Below, one piece after another: positions 48,978 through 60,775 of a stretch of DNA of 64,000 nt. This DNA is from Linyphia triangularis. Its lineage: Eukaryota > Arthropoda > Arachnida > Araneae > Linyphiidae. Position 1 is the first letter of the stretch; each line of letters starts with the position of its first letter. The notes under the pieces were generated by a model. That model did no database searches. It saw only the letters and a program-made list of their open reading frames with translations, and was not told the origin of the DNA. The position numbers were made by a program, and so were the translations under genes. The DNA is taken from positions 74,183,589 through 74,247,588 of the forward strand of contig OZ021733.1 in the NCBI GenBank assembly GCA_963978545.1. Reading direction: 5' to 3'.

Positions 48978-51638
48978 TGGCTCAAAATGCTTCCAGATTT
49001 TGGTTTTAAAATAGAAATATGATTTGCAGTCACTTTATTTCAAATCTGCCCAAAAAAGGACCCTTAATTCAGTTTATAGCCCAAAATGTAGGTAAAATTC
49101 AGAAATTTTCAGTGTTTGAAATGCAGTCCTTTTTTGGGATCAACTTTCGACCCCCTTAATATTTAGTGGTTGTTAAGATTTTCGTTTTTAAGAATCTCCT
49201 ATTAATGAACTTATATGTTGCCAAGTTACAACATTGTGCTCCCAAAACTCTCTGTGTAAAAATTATGTATGTGTACCACTGAAAAAAACAACTTTGCAAA
49301 TTTTGACCCCCTTAATATTTTGTGGTTGTTAAGATTTTCGTTTTTAAGAATCTCCTATAGAAGACCTTAAATGTGGCCAAGTTACAATACTGTGCTCCAA
49401 ATACACTATGAGTAAAAATTCAAAAACTGTAAAATCAATGTATTTTCAAAGGGAAATTTTGAACTTTGAAAATAGTGGCTCAAATGCTACCAAATTTTTT
49501 TTGGGGACCTGAAATATGTTTTATATTTATATTCTGTCCAAATGTGACTGAAAAAATAATTTTTTGAATTTTCAAATTTTTCGAAATTTTTCAAAGGGGT
49601 TAGCCTTAGGAAATTTTATGAAAAAATCACTTTTCCAAAAAATGGCTCAAAATGCTTCCAGATTTTGGTTTTAAAATAGAAATATGATTTGCAGTCACTT
49701 TATTTCAAATCTGCCCAAAAAAGGACCCTTAATTCAGTTTATAGCCCAAAATGTAGGTAAAATTCAGAAATTTTCAGTGTTTGAAATGCAGTCCTTTTTT
49801 GGGATCAACTTTCGACCCCCTTAATATTTAGTGGTTGTTAAGATTTTCGTTTTTAAGAATCTCCTATTAATGAACTTCAATGTTGCCAAGTTACAACATT
49901 GTGCTCCCAAAACTCTCTGTGTAAAAATTATGTATGTGTACCACTGAAAAAAACAACTTTGCAAATTTTGACCCCCTTAATATTTTGTGGTTGTTAAGAT
50001 TTTCGTTTTTAAGAATCTCCTATAGAAGACCTTAAATGTGGCCAAGTTACAATACTGTGCTCCAAATACACTATGAGTAAAAATTCAAAAACTGTAAAAT
50101 CAATGTATTTTCAAAGGGAAATTTTGAACTTTTAAAATAGTGGCTCAAATGCTACCAAATTTTTTTTGGGGACCTGAAATATGTTTTATATTCATATTCT
50201 GTCCAAATGTGACTGAAAAAATAATTTTTTGAATTTTCAAATTTTTCGAAATTTTTCAAAGGGGTTAGCCTTAGGAAATTTTATGAATAAATCACTTTTC
50301 CAAAAAATGGCTCAAAATGCTTCCAGATTTTGGTTTTAAAATAGAAATATGATTTGCAGTCACTTTATTTCAAATCTGCCCAAAAAAGGACCCTTAATTC
50401 AGTTTATAGCCCAAAATGTAGGTAAAATTCAGAAATTTTCAGTGTTTGAAATGCAGTCCTTTTTTGGGATCAACTTTCGACCCCCTTAATATTTAGTGGT
50501 TGTTAAGATTTTCGTTTTTAAGAATCTCCTATTAATGAACTTCAATGTTGCCAAGTTACAACATTGTGCTCCCAAAACTCTCTGTGTAAAAATTATGTAT
50601 GTGTACCACTGAAAAAAACAACTTTGCAAATTTTGACCCCCTTAATATTTTGTGGTTGTTAAGATTTTCGTTTTTAAGAATCTCCTATAGAAGACCTTAA
50701 ATGTGGCCAAGTTACAATACTGTGCTCAAAATACACTATGAGTAAAAATTCAAAAACTGTAAAATCAATGTATTTTCAAAGGGAAATTTTGAACTTTGAA
50801 AATAGTGGCTCAAATGCTACCAAATTTTTTTTGGGGACCTGAAATATGTTTTATATTCATATTCTGTCCAAATGTGACTGAAAAAATAATTTTTTGAATT
50901 TTCAAATTTTTCGAAATTTTTCAAAGGGGTTAGCCTTAGGAAATTTTATGAAAAAATCACTTTTCCAAAAAATGGCTCAAAATGCTTCCAGATTTTGGTT
51001 TTAAAATAGAAATATGATTTGCAGTCACTTTATTTCAAATCTGCCCAAAAAAGGACCCTTTAATTCAGTTTATAGCCCAAAATGTAGGTAAAATTCAGAA
51101 ATTTTCAGTGTTTGAAATGCAGTCCTTTTTTGGGATAAACTTTCGACCCCCTTAATATTTAGTGGTTGTTAAGATTTTCATTTTTAAGAATCTCCTATTA
51201 ATGAACTTCAATGTGGCCAAGTCACAACACTGTGCTCCCAAAACTCTCTGTGTAAAAATTATGTATGTGTACCACTGAAAAAAACAACTTTGCAAATTTT
51301 GACCCCCTTAATATTTTGTGGTTGTTAAGATTTTCGTTTTTAAGAATCTCCTATAGAAGACCTTAAATGTGGCCAAGTTACAATACTGTGCTCAAAATAC
51401 ACTATGAGTAAAAATTCAAAAACTGTAAAATCAATGTATTTTCAAAGGGAAATTTTGAACTTTGAAAATAGTGGCTCAAATGCTACCAAATTTTTTTTGG
51501 GGACCTGAAATATGTTTTATATTCATATTCTGTCCAAATGTGACTGAAAAAATAATTTTTTGAATTTTCAAATTTTTCGAAATTTTTCAAAGGGGTTAGC
51601 CTTAGGAAATTTTATGAAAAAATCACTTTTCCAAAAAA
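48978..51638 (+). repeat. 4-unit B sub-block in mega-unit 2, first copy (2,661 bp)
   Basis: Units are 48978, 49643, 50308 and 50973. The aacttatatg and gaataaatcac marks are in the same places as at 26521-29181. Confidence 0.9.
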
Positions 51639-54299
51639 TGGCTCAAAATGCTTCCAGATTTTGGTTTTAAAATAGAAATATGATTTGCAGTCACTTTATT
51701 TCAAATCTGCCCAAAAAAGGACCCTTAATTCAGTTTATAGCCCAAAATGTAGGTAAAATTCAGAAATTTTCAGTGTTTGAAATGCAGTCCTTTTTTGGGA
51801 TCAACTTTCGACCCCCTTAATATTTAGTGGTTGTTAAGATTTTCGTTTTTAAGAATCTCCTATTAATGAACTTATATGTTGCCAAGTTACAACATTGTGC
51901 TCCCAAAACTCTCTGTGTAAAAATTATGTATGTGTACCACTGAAAAAAACAACTTTGCAAATTTTGACCCCCTTAATATTTTGTGGTTGTTAAGATTTTC
52001 GTTTTTAAGAATCTCCTATAGAAGACCTTAAATGTGGCCAAGTTACAATACTGTGCTCCAAATACACTATGAGTAAAAATTCAAAAACTGTAAAATCAAT
52101 GTATTTTCAAAGGGAAATTTTGAACTTTGAAAATAGTGGCTCAAATGCTACCAAATTTTTTTTGGGGACCTGAAATATGTTTTATATTTATATTCTGTCC
52201 AAATGTGACTGAAAAAATAATTTTTTGAATTTTCAAATTTTTCGAAATTTTTCAAAGGGGTTAGCCTTAGGAAATTTTATGAAAAAATCACTTTTCCAAA
52301 AAATGGCTCAAAATGCTTCCAGATTTTGGTTTTAAAATAGAAATATGATTTGCAGTCACTTTATTTCAAATCTGCCCAAAAAAGGACCCTTAATTCAGTT
52401 TATAGCCCAAAATGTAGGTAAAATTCAGAAATTTTCAGTGTTTGAAATGCAGTCCTTTTTTGGGATCAACTTTCGACCCCCTTAATATTTAGTGGTTGTT
52501 AAGATTTTCGTTTTTAAGAATCTCCTATTAATGAACTTCAATGTTGCCAAGTTACAACATTGTGCTCCCAAAACTCTCTGTGTAAAAATTATGTATGTGT
52601 ACCACTGAAAAAAACAACTTTGCAAATTTTGACCCCCTTAATATTTTGTGGTTGTTAAGATTTTCGTTTTTAAGAATCTCCTATAGAAGACCTTAAATGT
52701 GGCCAAGTTACAATACTGTGCTCCAAATACACTATGAGTAAAAATTCAAAAACTGTAAAATCAATGTATTTTCAAAGGGAAATTTTGAACTTTTAAAATA
52801 GTGGCTCAAATGCTACCAAATTTTTTTTGGGGACCTGAAATATGTTTTATATTCATATTCTGTCCAAATGTGACTGAAAAAATAATTTTTTGAATTTTCA
52901 AATTTTTCGAAATTTTTCAAAGGGGTTAGCCTTAGGAAATTTTATGAATAAATCACTTTTCCAAAAAATGGCTCAAAATGCTTCCAGATTTTGGTTTTAA
53001 AATAGAAATATGATTTGCAGTCACTTTATTTCAAATCTGCCCAAAAAAGGACCCTTAATTCAGTTTATAGCCCAAAATGTAGGTAAAATTCAGAAATTTT
53101 CAGTGTTTGAAATGCAGTCCTTTTTTGGGATCAACTTTCGACCCCCTTAATATTTAGTGGTTGTTAAGATTTTCGTTTTTAAGAATCTCCTATTAATGAA
53201 CTTCAATGTTGCCAAGTTACAACATTGTGCTCCCAAAACTCTCTGTGTAAAAATTATGTATGTGTACCACTGAAAAAAACAACTTTGCAAATTTTGACCC
53301 CCTTAATATTTTGTGGTTGTTAAGATTTTCGTTTTTAAGAATCTCCTATAGAAGACCTTAAATGTGGCCAAGTTACAATACTGTGCTCAAAATACACTAT
53401 GAGTAAAAATTCAAAAACTGTAAAATCAATGTATTTTCAAAGGGAAATTTTGAACTTTGAAAATAGTGGCTCAAATGCTACCAAATTTTTTTTGGGGACC
53501 TGAAATATGTTTTATATTCATATTCTGTCCAAATGTGACTGAAAAAATAATTTTTTGAATTTTCAAATTTTTCGAAATTTTTCAAAGGGGTTAGCCTTAG
53601 GAAATTTTATGAAAAAATCACTTTTCCAAAAAATGGCTCAAAATGCTTCCAGATTTTGGTTTTAAAATAGAAATATGATTTGCAGTCACTTTATTTCAAA
53701 TCTGCCCAAAAAAGGACCCTTTAATTCAGTTTATAGCCCAAAATGTAGGTAAAATTCAGAAATTTTCAGTGTTTGAAATGCAGTCCTTTTTTGGGATAAA
53801 CTTTCGACGCCCTTAATATTTAGTGGTTGTTAAGATTTTCATTTTTAAGAATCTCCTATTAATGAACTTCAATGTGGCCAAGTCACAACACTGTGCTCCC
53901 AAAACTCTCTGTGTAAAAATTATGTATGTGTACCACTGAAAAAAACAACTTTGCAAATTTTGACCCCCTTAATATTTTGTGGTTGTTAAGATTTTCGTTT
54001 TTAAGAATCTCCTATAGAAGACCTTAAATGTGGCCAAGTTACAATACTGTGCTCAAAATACACTATGAGTAAAAATTCAAAAACTGTAAAATTAATGTAT
54101 TTTCAAAGGGAAATTTTGAACTTTGAAAATAGTGGCTCAAATGCTACCAAATTTTTTTTGGGGACCTGAAATATGTTTTATATTCATATTCTGTCCAAAT
54201 GTGACTGAAAAAATAATTTTTTGAATTTTCAAATTTTTCGAAATTTTTCAAAGGGGTTAGCCTTAGGAAATTTTATGAAAAAATCACTTTTCCAAAAAA
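51639..54299 (+). repeat. 4-unit B sub-block in mega-unit 2, second copy (2,661 bp)
   Basis: Units are 51639, 52304, 52969 and 53634. The last has cgacgccc and aaaattaatg, as does 31177. Confidence 0.9.
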
Positions 54300-54965
54300 T
54301 GGCTCAAAATGCTTCCAGATTTTGGTTTTAAAATAGAAATATGATTTGCAGTCACTTTATTTCAAATCTGCCCAAAAAAGGACCCTTTAATTCAGTTTAT
54401 AGCCCAAAATGTAGGTAAAATTCAGAAATTTTCAGTGTTTGAAATGCAGTCCTTTTTTGGGATAAACTTTCGACGCCCTTAATATTTAGTGGTTGTTAAG
54501 ATTTTCATTTTTAAGAATCTCCTATTAATGAACTTCAATGTGGCCAAGTCACAACACTGTGCTCCCAAAACTCTCTGTGTAAAAATTATGTATGTGTACC
54601 ACTGAAAAAAACAACTTTGCAAATTTTGACCCCCTTAATATTTTGTGGTTGTTAAGATTTTCGTTTTTAAGAATCTCCTATAGAAGACCTTAAATGTGGC
54701 CAAGTTACAATACTGTGCTCAAAATACACTATGAGTAAAAATTCAAAAACTGTAAAATTAATGTATTTTCAAAGGGAAATTTTGAACTTTGAAAATAGTG
54801 GCTCAAATGCTACCAAATTTTTTTTGGGGACCTGAAATATGTTTTATATTCATATTCTGTCCAAATGTGACTGAAAAAATAATTTTTTGAATTTTCAAAT
54901 TTTTCGAAATTTTTCAAAGGGGTTAGCCTTAGGAAATTTTATGAAAAAATCACTTTTCCAAAAAA
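54300..54965 (+). repeat. Extra single-unit B duplication (666 bp)
   Basis: This unit repeats the rare pair of marks cgacgccc and aaaattaatg of the unit directly before it (53634). Mega-unit 1 has only one such unit (31177). It is therefore a one-monomer tandem duplication specific to mega-unit 2, or an assembly error of the same size. Confidence 0.88.
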
Positions 54966-55133
54966 TGGCTCAAAATACTTCCAGATTTTTTTTGGGGACC
55001 TGAAATATGTTTTATATTTATATTCTGTCCAAATGTGACTGAAAATATAATTTTTTGAATTTTCAAATTTTTCGAAATTTTTCAAAGGGGTTAGCCTTAG
55101 GAAATTTTATGAAAAAATCACTTTTCCAAAAAA
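54966..55133 (+). repeat. Truncated B unit, 168 bp (counterpart of 31843)
   Basis: It has the same junction cttccagatttttttt and the same following gaaaatataatt mark as 31843-32010, and the same tggttc neighbour. The deletion was thus copied with the mega-unit. Confidence 0.93.
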
Positions 55134-55716
55134 TGGTTCAAAATGCTTCCAGATTTTGGTTTTAAAATAGAAATATGATTTGCAGTCACTTTATTTCAAA
55201 TCTGCCCAAAAAAGGACCCTTAATTCAGTTTATAGCCCAAAATGTAGGTAAAATTCAGAAATTTTCAGTGTTTGAAATGCAGTCCTTTTTTGGGATCAAC
55301 TTTCGACCCCCTTAATATTTAGTGGTTGTTAAGATTTTCGTTTTTAAGAATCTCCTATTAATGAACTTCAATGTTGCCAAGTTACAACATTGTGCTCCCA
55401 AAACTCTCTGTGTAAAAATTATGTATGTGTACCACTGAAAAAAACAACTTTGCAAATTTTGACCCCCTTAATATTTTGTGGTTGTTAAGATTTTCGTTTT
55501 TAAGAATCTCCTATAGAAGACCTTAAATGTGGCCAAGTTACAATACTGTGCTCCAAATACACTACGAGTAAAAATTCAAAAACTCCAAAATACAATCAAT
55601 GTATTTTCAAAGGGAAATTTTGAACTTTGAAAATAATGGCTCAAATGCTACCAAATTTTTTTTGGGGACCTGAAATATGTTTTATATTTATATTCTGTCC
55701 AAATGTGACTGAAAAA
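55134..55716 (+). repeat. Terminal B unit of long array 2 (boundary subtype)
   Basis: It starts tggttc and has actacgag and ccaaaatacaatc, as at 32011. The A part is counted with the next block. Confidence 0.92.
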
Positions 55717-56353
55717 ATAATTTTTTGAATTTTCAAATTTTTCGAAATTTTTCAAAGGGGTTAGCCTTATGAAATTTTATGAAAAAATCCCTTTTCCAAA
55801 AAATAATTTTTTTGAATTTTCAAATTTTTCAAAGGGGTTAGCCTTAGGAAATTTTATGAAAAAATCACTTTTCCAAAAAATAATTTTTTGAATTTTCAAA
55901 TTTTTCGAAATTTTTCAAAGGGGTTAGTCTTAGGAAATTTTAGGAAAAAATCACTTTTCCAAAAAATAATTTTTTGAATTTTCAAATTTTTCAAAGGGTT
56001 AGCCTTAGGAAATTTTATGAAAAAATCACTTTTCCAAAAAATAATTTTTTCAATTTTCAAATTTTTCAAAGGGGTTAGTCTTAGGAAATTTTATGAAAAA
56101 ATCACTTTTCCAAAAAAAAATTTTTGAATTTTCAAATTTTTCAAAGGGGTTAGCCTTAGGAAATTTTATGAAAAAATCACTTTTTCAAAAAATAATTTTT
56201 TGAATTTTCAAATTTTTCAAGGGGGTTAGCCTTAGGAAATTTTACGAAAAAATCACTTTTCCAAAAATAATTTTTTGAATTTTCAAATTTTTCGAAATTT
56301 TTCAAAGGGGTTAGACTTAGGAAATTTTATGAAAAAATCACTTTTCCAAAAAA
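55717..56353 (+). repeat. A block 1, copy 5 (8 units)
   Basis: It is 637 bp with the extra T in the second unit and nine As in the sixth, as in copy 3. Confidence 0.9.
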
Positions 56354-58077
56354 TTTCTCAAAATGCTTCCAGATTTTGGTTTTAAAATAGAAATATAGTT
56401 TACAGTAACTTTTTATTAAATATGCCCAAGAAAGGACCCTCAAATCGCTTTATAAACCAAGCTGTCGGTATAATTGAGAAAAATCCAAAATAACGCGTTA
56501 ACACAGAAATGGAGACGTTTTTGAACGCAATTTTTGAAACTAGTTGGGAATTGTCCGAAATGCTTTAAAATTTTAGCTGTGACCTTAGAGTATGCTCAAA
56601 AGTTACTTTTTATCAAAACTGTTCAAGAAAGGACCCTTATATCGATTTATATCCCAAATTATCGGTAAAATTCAGAAAAATCCAAAATAACGCGTTAACA
56701 CAGAAATAGAGACGATTTTGAAAGCAATTTTTAAAACTAGCTGGGAATTGTCCGAAATGCTTTGAAAATGATCAAAAGTAACTTTTTATAAAAACTGTCA
56801 AGAAAGGACCCTTAAATCGCTGTATAGCCTAAACTGTCGGTAAAATTCAGAAAAATCCAAAATAACGCGTTAACACAGAAATAGAGACGATTTTGAACGA
56901 TATTTTTCAAACTAGCTGGGAATTGTCCGAAATGCTTTGAAAATGCTCAAGAGTTACTTTTTATCAAAACTGTCAAGAAAGGACCCTTAAATCGCTTTAT
57001 AGCCCAAACTGTCGGTAAAATTCAGAAAAATCCAAAATAACGCGTTAACACAGAAATAGAGACGATTTTGAACGATATTTTTAAAACTAGCTGGGAATTG
57101 TCCGAAATGCTTTGAAAATGCTCAAGAGTTACTTTTTATCAAAACTGTCAAGAAAGGACCCTTAAATCGCTTTATAGCCCAAACTGTCGGTAAAATTCAG
57201 AAAAATCCAAAATAACGCGTTAACACAGAAATAGAGACGATTTTGAAAGCAATTTTTAAAACTAGCTGGGAATTGTCCGAAATGCTTTGAAAATGCTCAA
57301 AAGTAACTTTTTATCAAAACTGTCAAGAAAGGACCCTTTAATCGCTTTATAGCCCAAACTGTTGGTAGAATTCCGAAAAATCCAAAATAACGCGTTAACA
57401 CAGAAATAGAGACGGTTTTGAACGCAATTTCTGAAACTAGCTGGGAATTGTCCGAAATGCTTTAAAATTTTAGCTGTGACCTAAGAGTATGCTTAAAAAT
57501 TACTTTTTATCAAAACTGTTCAAGAAAGGACCCTTAAATCGATTTATAGCCTAAACTGTCGGTAAAATTCAGAAAAATCCAAAATAACGCGTTAACACAG
57601 AAATAGAGACGATTTTGAACGATATTTTTAAAACTAGCTGGGAAATGTCCGAAATGCTTTGAAAATGCTCAATAGTTACTTTTTATCAAAACTGTTCAAG
57701 AAAAGACCCTTAAATCGATTTATAGCCCAATCTGTCGGGAAAATTCAGTAAAATCCAAAATAACGCGTTAGCACAGAAATAGAGACGGTTTTGAACGAAA
57801 TTTTGGAATTTAGCTGGGAAATGTCCGAAAAGTGTCAAATTTAGCTGTTAACATAGGAGAATGCTTAAGAGTTACTTTTTATCAAAACTATCCAAGAAAG
57901 GTCCCTTAAATCGCTTTATAGCCCAAACTGTCGTTAAAATTCAAAAAAATCCAAAATAACGCGTTTGCTCAGAAATGGAGACGATTTTGTACGAAATTTT
58001 GAAACTAGCTGGGAAATTTTAGTTGAAGACCTGAAATATGTTTTATATTCATATTCTGTCGAAATTTGACTGAAAAA
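56354..58077 (+). repeat. C block, copy 5 (9 units plus tail)
   Basis: It is 1,724 bp. It shares taattgagaaaa with copy 3 in its first unit. Further on it has gatatttttaaaact near 57074 and ctgtcgaaatttg near 58057, which it shares only with copy 6; copies 1-4 read tttttcaaact and ctgttgaaatttg there. The block is therefore a mosaic of two sequence lineages. Confidence 0.92.
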
Positions 58078-58965
58078 ATAATTTTTTGAATTTTCAAATT
58101 TTTCGAAATTTTTCAAAGGGGTTAGACTTAGGAAATTTTATGAAAAAATCACTTTTCCAAAAAATAATTTTTTGAATTTTCAAATTTTTCAAAGGGTTTA
58201 GCCGTAGGAAATTTTATGAAAAAATCACTTTTTTAAAAAATAATTTTTTGAATTTTCAAATTTTTCGAAATTTTTCAAAGGGGTTAGTCTTAGGAAATTT
58301 TATGAAAAAATCACTTTTCCAAAAAATAATTTTTTGAATTTTCAAATTTTTCAAAGGGGTTAGCCTTAGGATATTTTATGAAAAAATCACTTTTCCAAAA
58401 AATAATTTTTTGAATTTTCAAATTTTTCAAAGGGGTTAGCCTTAGGAAATTTTATGAAAAAATCACTTTTCCAAAAAATAATTTTTTGAATTTTCAAATT
58501 TTTCGAAATTTTTCAATGGGGTTAGTCTTAGGAAATTTTATGAAAAAATCACTTTTCCAAAAAATAATTTTTTGAATTTTCAAATTTTTCAAAGGGGTTA
58601 GCCTTAGGATATTTTATGAAAAAATCACTTTTCCAAAAAATAATTTTTTGAATTTTCAAATTTTTCAAAGGGGTTAGCCTTAGGAAATTTTATGAAAAAA
58701 TCACTTTTCCAAAAAATAATTTTTTGAATTTTCAAATTTTTCGAAATTTTTCAAAGGGGTTAGTCTTAGGAAATTTTATGAAAAAATCACTTTTCCAAAA
58801 AATAATTTTTTGAATTTTCAAATTTTTCAAAGGGGGTTAGCCTTAGGAAATTTTATGAAAAAATCACTTTTCCAAAAAATAATTTTTTGAATTTTCAAAT
58901 TTTTCGAAATTTTTCAAAGGGGTTAGCCTTAGGAAATTTTATGAAAAAATCACTTTTCCAAAAAA
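58078..58965 (+). repeat. A block 2, copy 5 (11 units)
   Basis: It is 888 bp in standard order. The second unit has private changes, gggtttagccgtagg near 58194-58208. Confidence 0.91.
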
Positions 58966-60214
58966 TGGCTCAAAATGCTTCCAGATTTTGGTTTTAAAAT
59001 AGAAATATGATTTGCAGTCACTTTATTTCAAATCTGCCCAAAAAAGGACCCTTAATTCAGTTTATAGCCCAAAATGTAGGTAAAATTCAGAAATTTTCAG
59101 TGTTTGAAATGCAGTCCTTTTTTGGGATCAACTTTCGACCCCCTTAATATTTAGTGGTTGTTAAGATTTTCGTTTTTAAGAATCTCCTATTAATGAACTT
59201 CAATGTTGCCAAGTTACAACATTGTGCTCCCAAAACTCTCTGTGTAAAAATTATGTATGTGTACCACTGAAAAAAACAACTTTGCAAATTTTGACCCCCT
59301 TAATATTTTGTGGTTGTTAAGATTTTCGTTTTTAAGAATCTCCTATAGAAGACCTTAAATGTGGCCAAGTTACAATACTGTGCTCCAAATACACTATGAG
59401 TAAAAATTCAAAAACTGTAAAATCAATGTATTTTCAAAGGGAAATTTTGAACTTTGAAAATAGTGGCTCAAATGCTACCAAATTTTTTTTGTGGACCTGA
59501 AATATGTTTTATATTCATATTCTGTCCAAATGTGACTGAAAAAATAATTTTTTGAATTTTCAAATTTTTCGAAATTTTTCAAAGGGGTTAGCCTTAGGAA
59601 ATTTTATGAAAAAATCACTTTTCCAAAAAATGGCTCAAAATGCTTCCAGATTTTGGTTTTAAAATAGAAATATGATTTGCAGTCACTTTATTTCAAATCT
59701 GCCCAAAAAAGGACCCTTTAATTCAGTTTATAGCCCAAAATGTAGGTAAATTTCAGAAATTTTCAGTGTTTGAAATGCAGTCCTTTTTTGGGATAAACTT
59801 TCGACCCCCTTAATATTTAGTGGTTGTTAAGATTTTCATTTTTAAGAATCTCCTATTAATGAACTTCAATGTGGCCAAGTCACAACATTGTGCTCCCAAA
59901 ACTCTCTGTGTAAAAATTATGTATGTGTACCACTGAAAAAAACAACTTTGCAAATTTTGACCCCCTTAATATTTTGTGGTTGTTAAGATTTTCGTTTTTA
60001 AGAATCTCCTATAGAAGACCTTAAATGTGGCCAAGTTACAATACTGTGCTCCAAATACACTACGAGTAAAAATTCAAAAACTCCAAAATACAATCAATGT
60101 ATTTTCAAAGGGAAATTTTGAACTTTGAAAATAATGGCTCAAATGCTACCAAATTTTTTTTGGGGACCTGAAATATGTTTTATATTTATATTCTGTCCAA
60201 ATGTGACTGAAAAA
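58966..60214 (+). repeat. B block, 2 units (copy 6), first unit chimeric
   Basis: Units are at 58966 and 59631. The first starts like 35843 (gggatcaac, tgctccaaatac near 59391) and ends like 36508 (ttgtggacctg near 59490). An exchange between two neighbouring B units inside roughly 59393-59491 removed one unit. The second is the boundary subtype; it has a private gtaaatttcag near 59746. Confidence 0.91.
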
Positions 60215-60775
60215 ATAATTTTTTGAATTTTCAAATTTTTCGAAATTTTTCAAAGGGGTTAGCCTTATGAAATTTTATGAAAAAGTCCCTTTTCCAAAAA
60301 ATAATTTTTTGAATTTTCAAATTTTTCAAAGGGGTTAGCCTTAGGAAATTTTATGAAAAAATCACTTTTCCAAAAAATAATTTTTTGAATTTTCAAATTT
60401 TTCGAAATTTTTCAAAGGGGTTAGTCTTAGGAAATTTTAGGAAAAAATCACTTTTCCAAAAAATAATTTTTTGAATTTTCAAATTTTTCAAAGGGTTAGC
60501 CTTAGGAAATTTTATGAAAAAATCACTTTTCCAAAAAATAATTTTTTCAATTTTCAAATTTTTCAAAGGGGTTAGTCTTAGGAAATTTTATGAAAAAATC
60601 ACTTTTCCAAAAAAAAATTTTTGAATTTTCAAATTTTTCAAAGGGGTTAGCCTTAGGAAATTTTATGAAAAAATCACTTTTTCAAAAAATAATTTTTTGA
60701 ATTTTCAAATTTTTCGAAATTTTTCAAAGGGGTTAGACTTAGGAAATTTTATGAAAAAATCACTTTTCCAAAAAA
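60215..60775 (+). repeat. A block 1, copy 6 (7 units)
   Basis: It is 561 bp, one 75-bp unit shorter than the others: the unit with caagggggttagcc and tttacgaaa is missing, and the flanking units are joined cleanly near 60680-60720. The nine-A mark of copies 3 and 5 is present near 60611. A private aaaaagtccc lies near 60281. Confidence 0.89.

Larger units (their letters stand above)
41006..55716 (+). repeat. Long B array 2 (23 units)
   Basis: Unit starts are 41006, 41661, 42326, 42991, 43656, 44321, 44986, 45651, 46317, 46982, 47647, 48312, 48978, 49643, 50308, 50973, 51639, 52304, 52969, 53634, 54300, 54966 and 55134. Unit starts from 18549 to 31177 in array 1 map onto it at a constant offset of 22,457. 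After one extra unit at 54300 the offset becomes 23,123. A private base change lies near 44579 (acaacattttgctcc). Confidence 0.94.
35843..58965 (+). repeat. Mega-unit 2 (23,123 bp)
   Basis: It has the same order as mega-unit 1: a 5,163-bp unit (35843-41005), a long B array (41006-55716) and a terminal A-C-A segment (55717-58965). It is 6,641 bp shorter. The difference is accounted for by whole units: mega-unit 1 has an extra 11-unit B block of 7,307 bp, while mega-unit 2 has one extra 666-bp B unit at 54300. A 12-unit B block is common to both. The truncated B unit and its neighbour beginning tggttc are present in both, so the two were copied from one ancestor that already had these marks. 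Confidence 0.92.
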
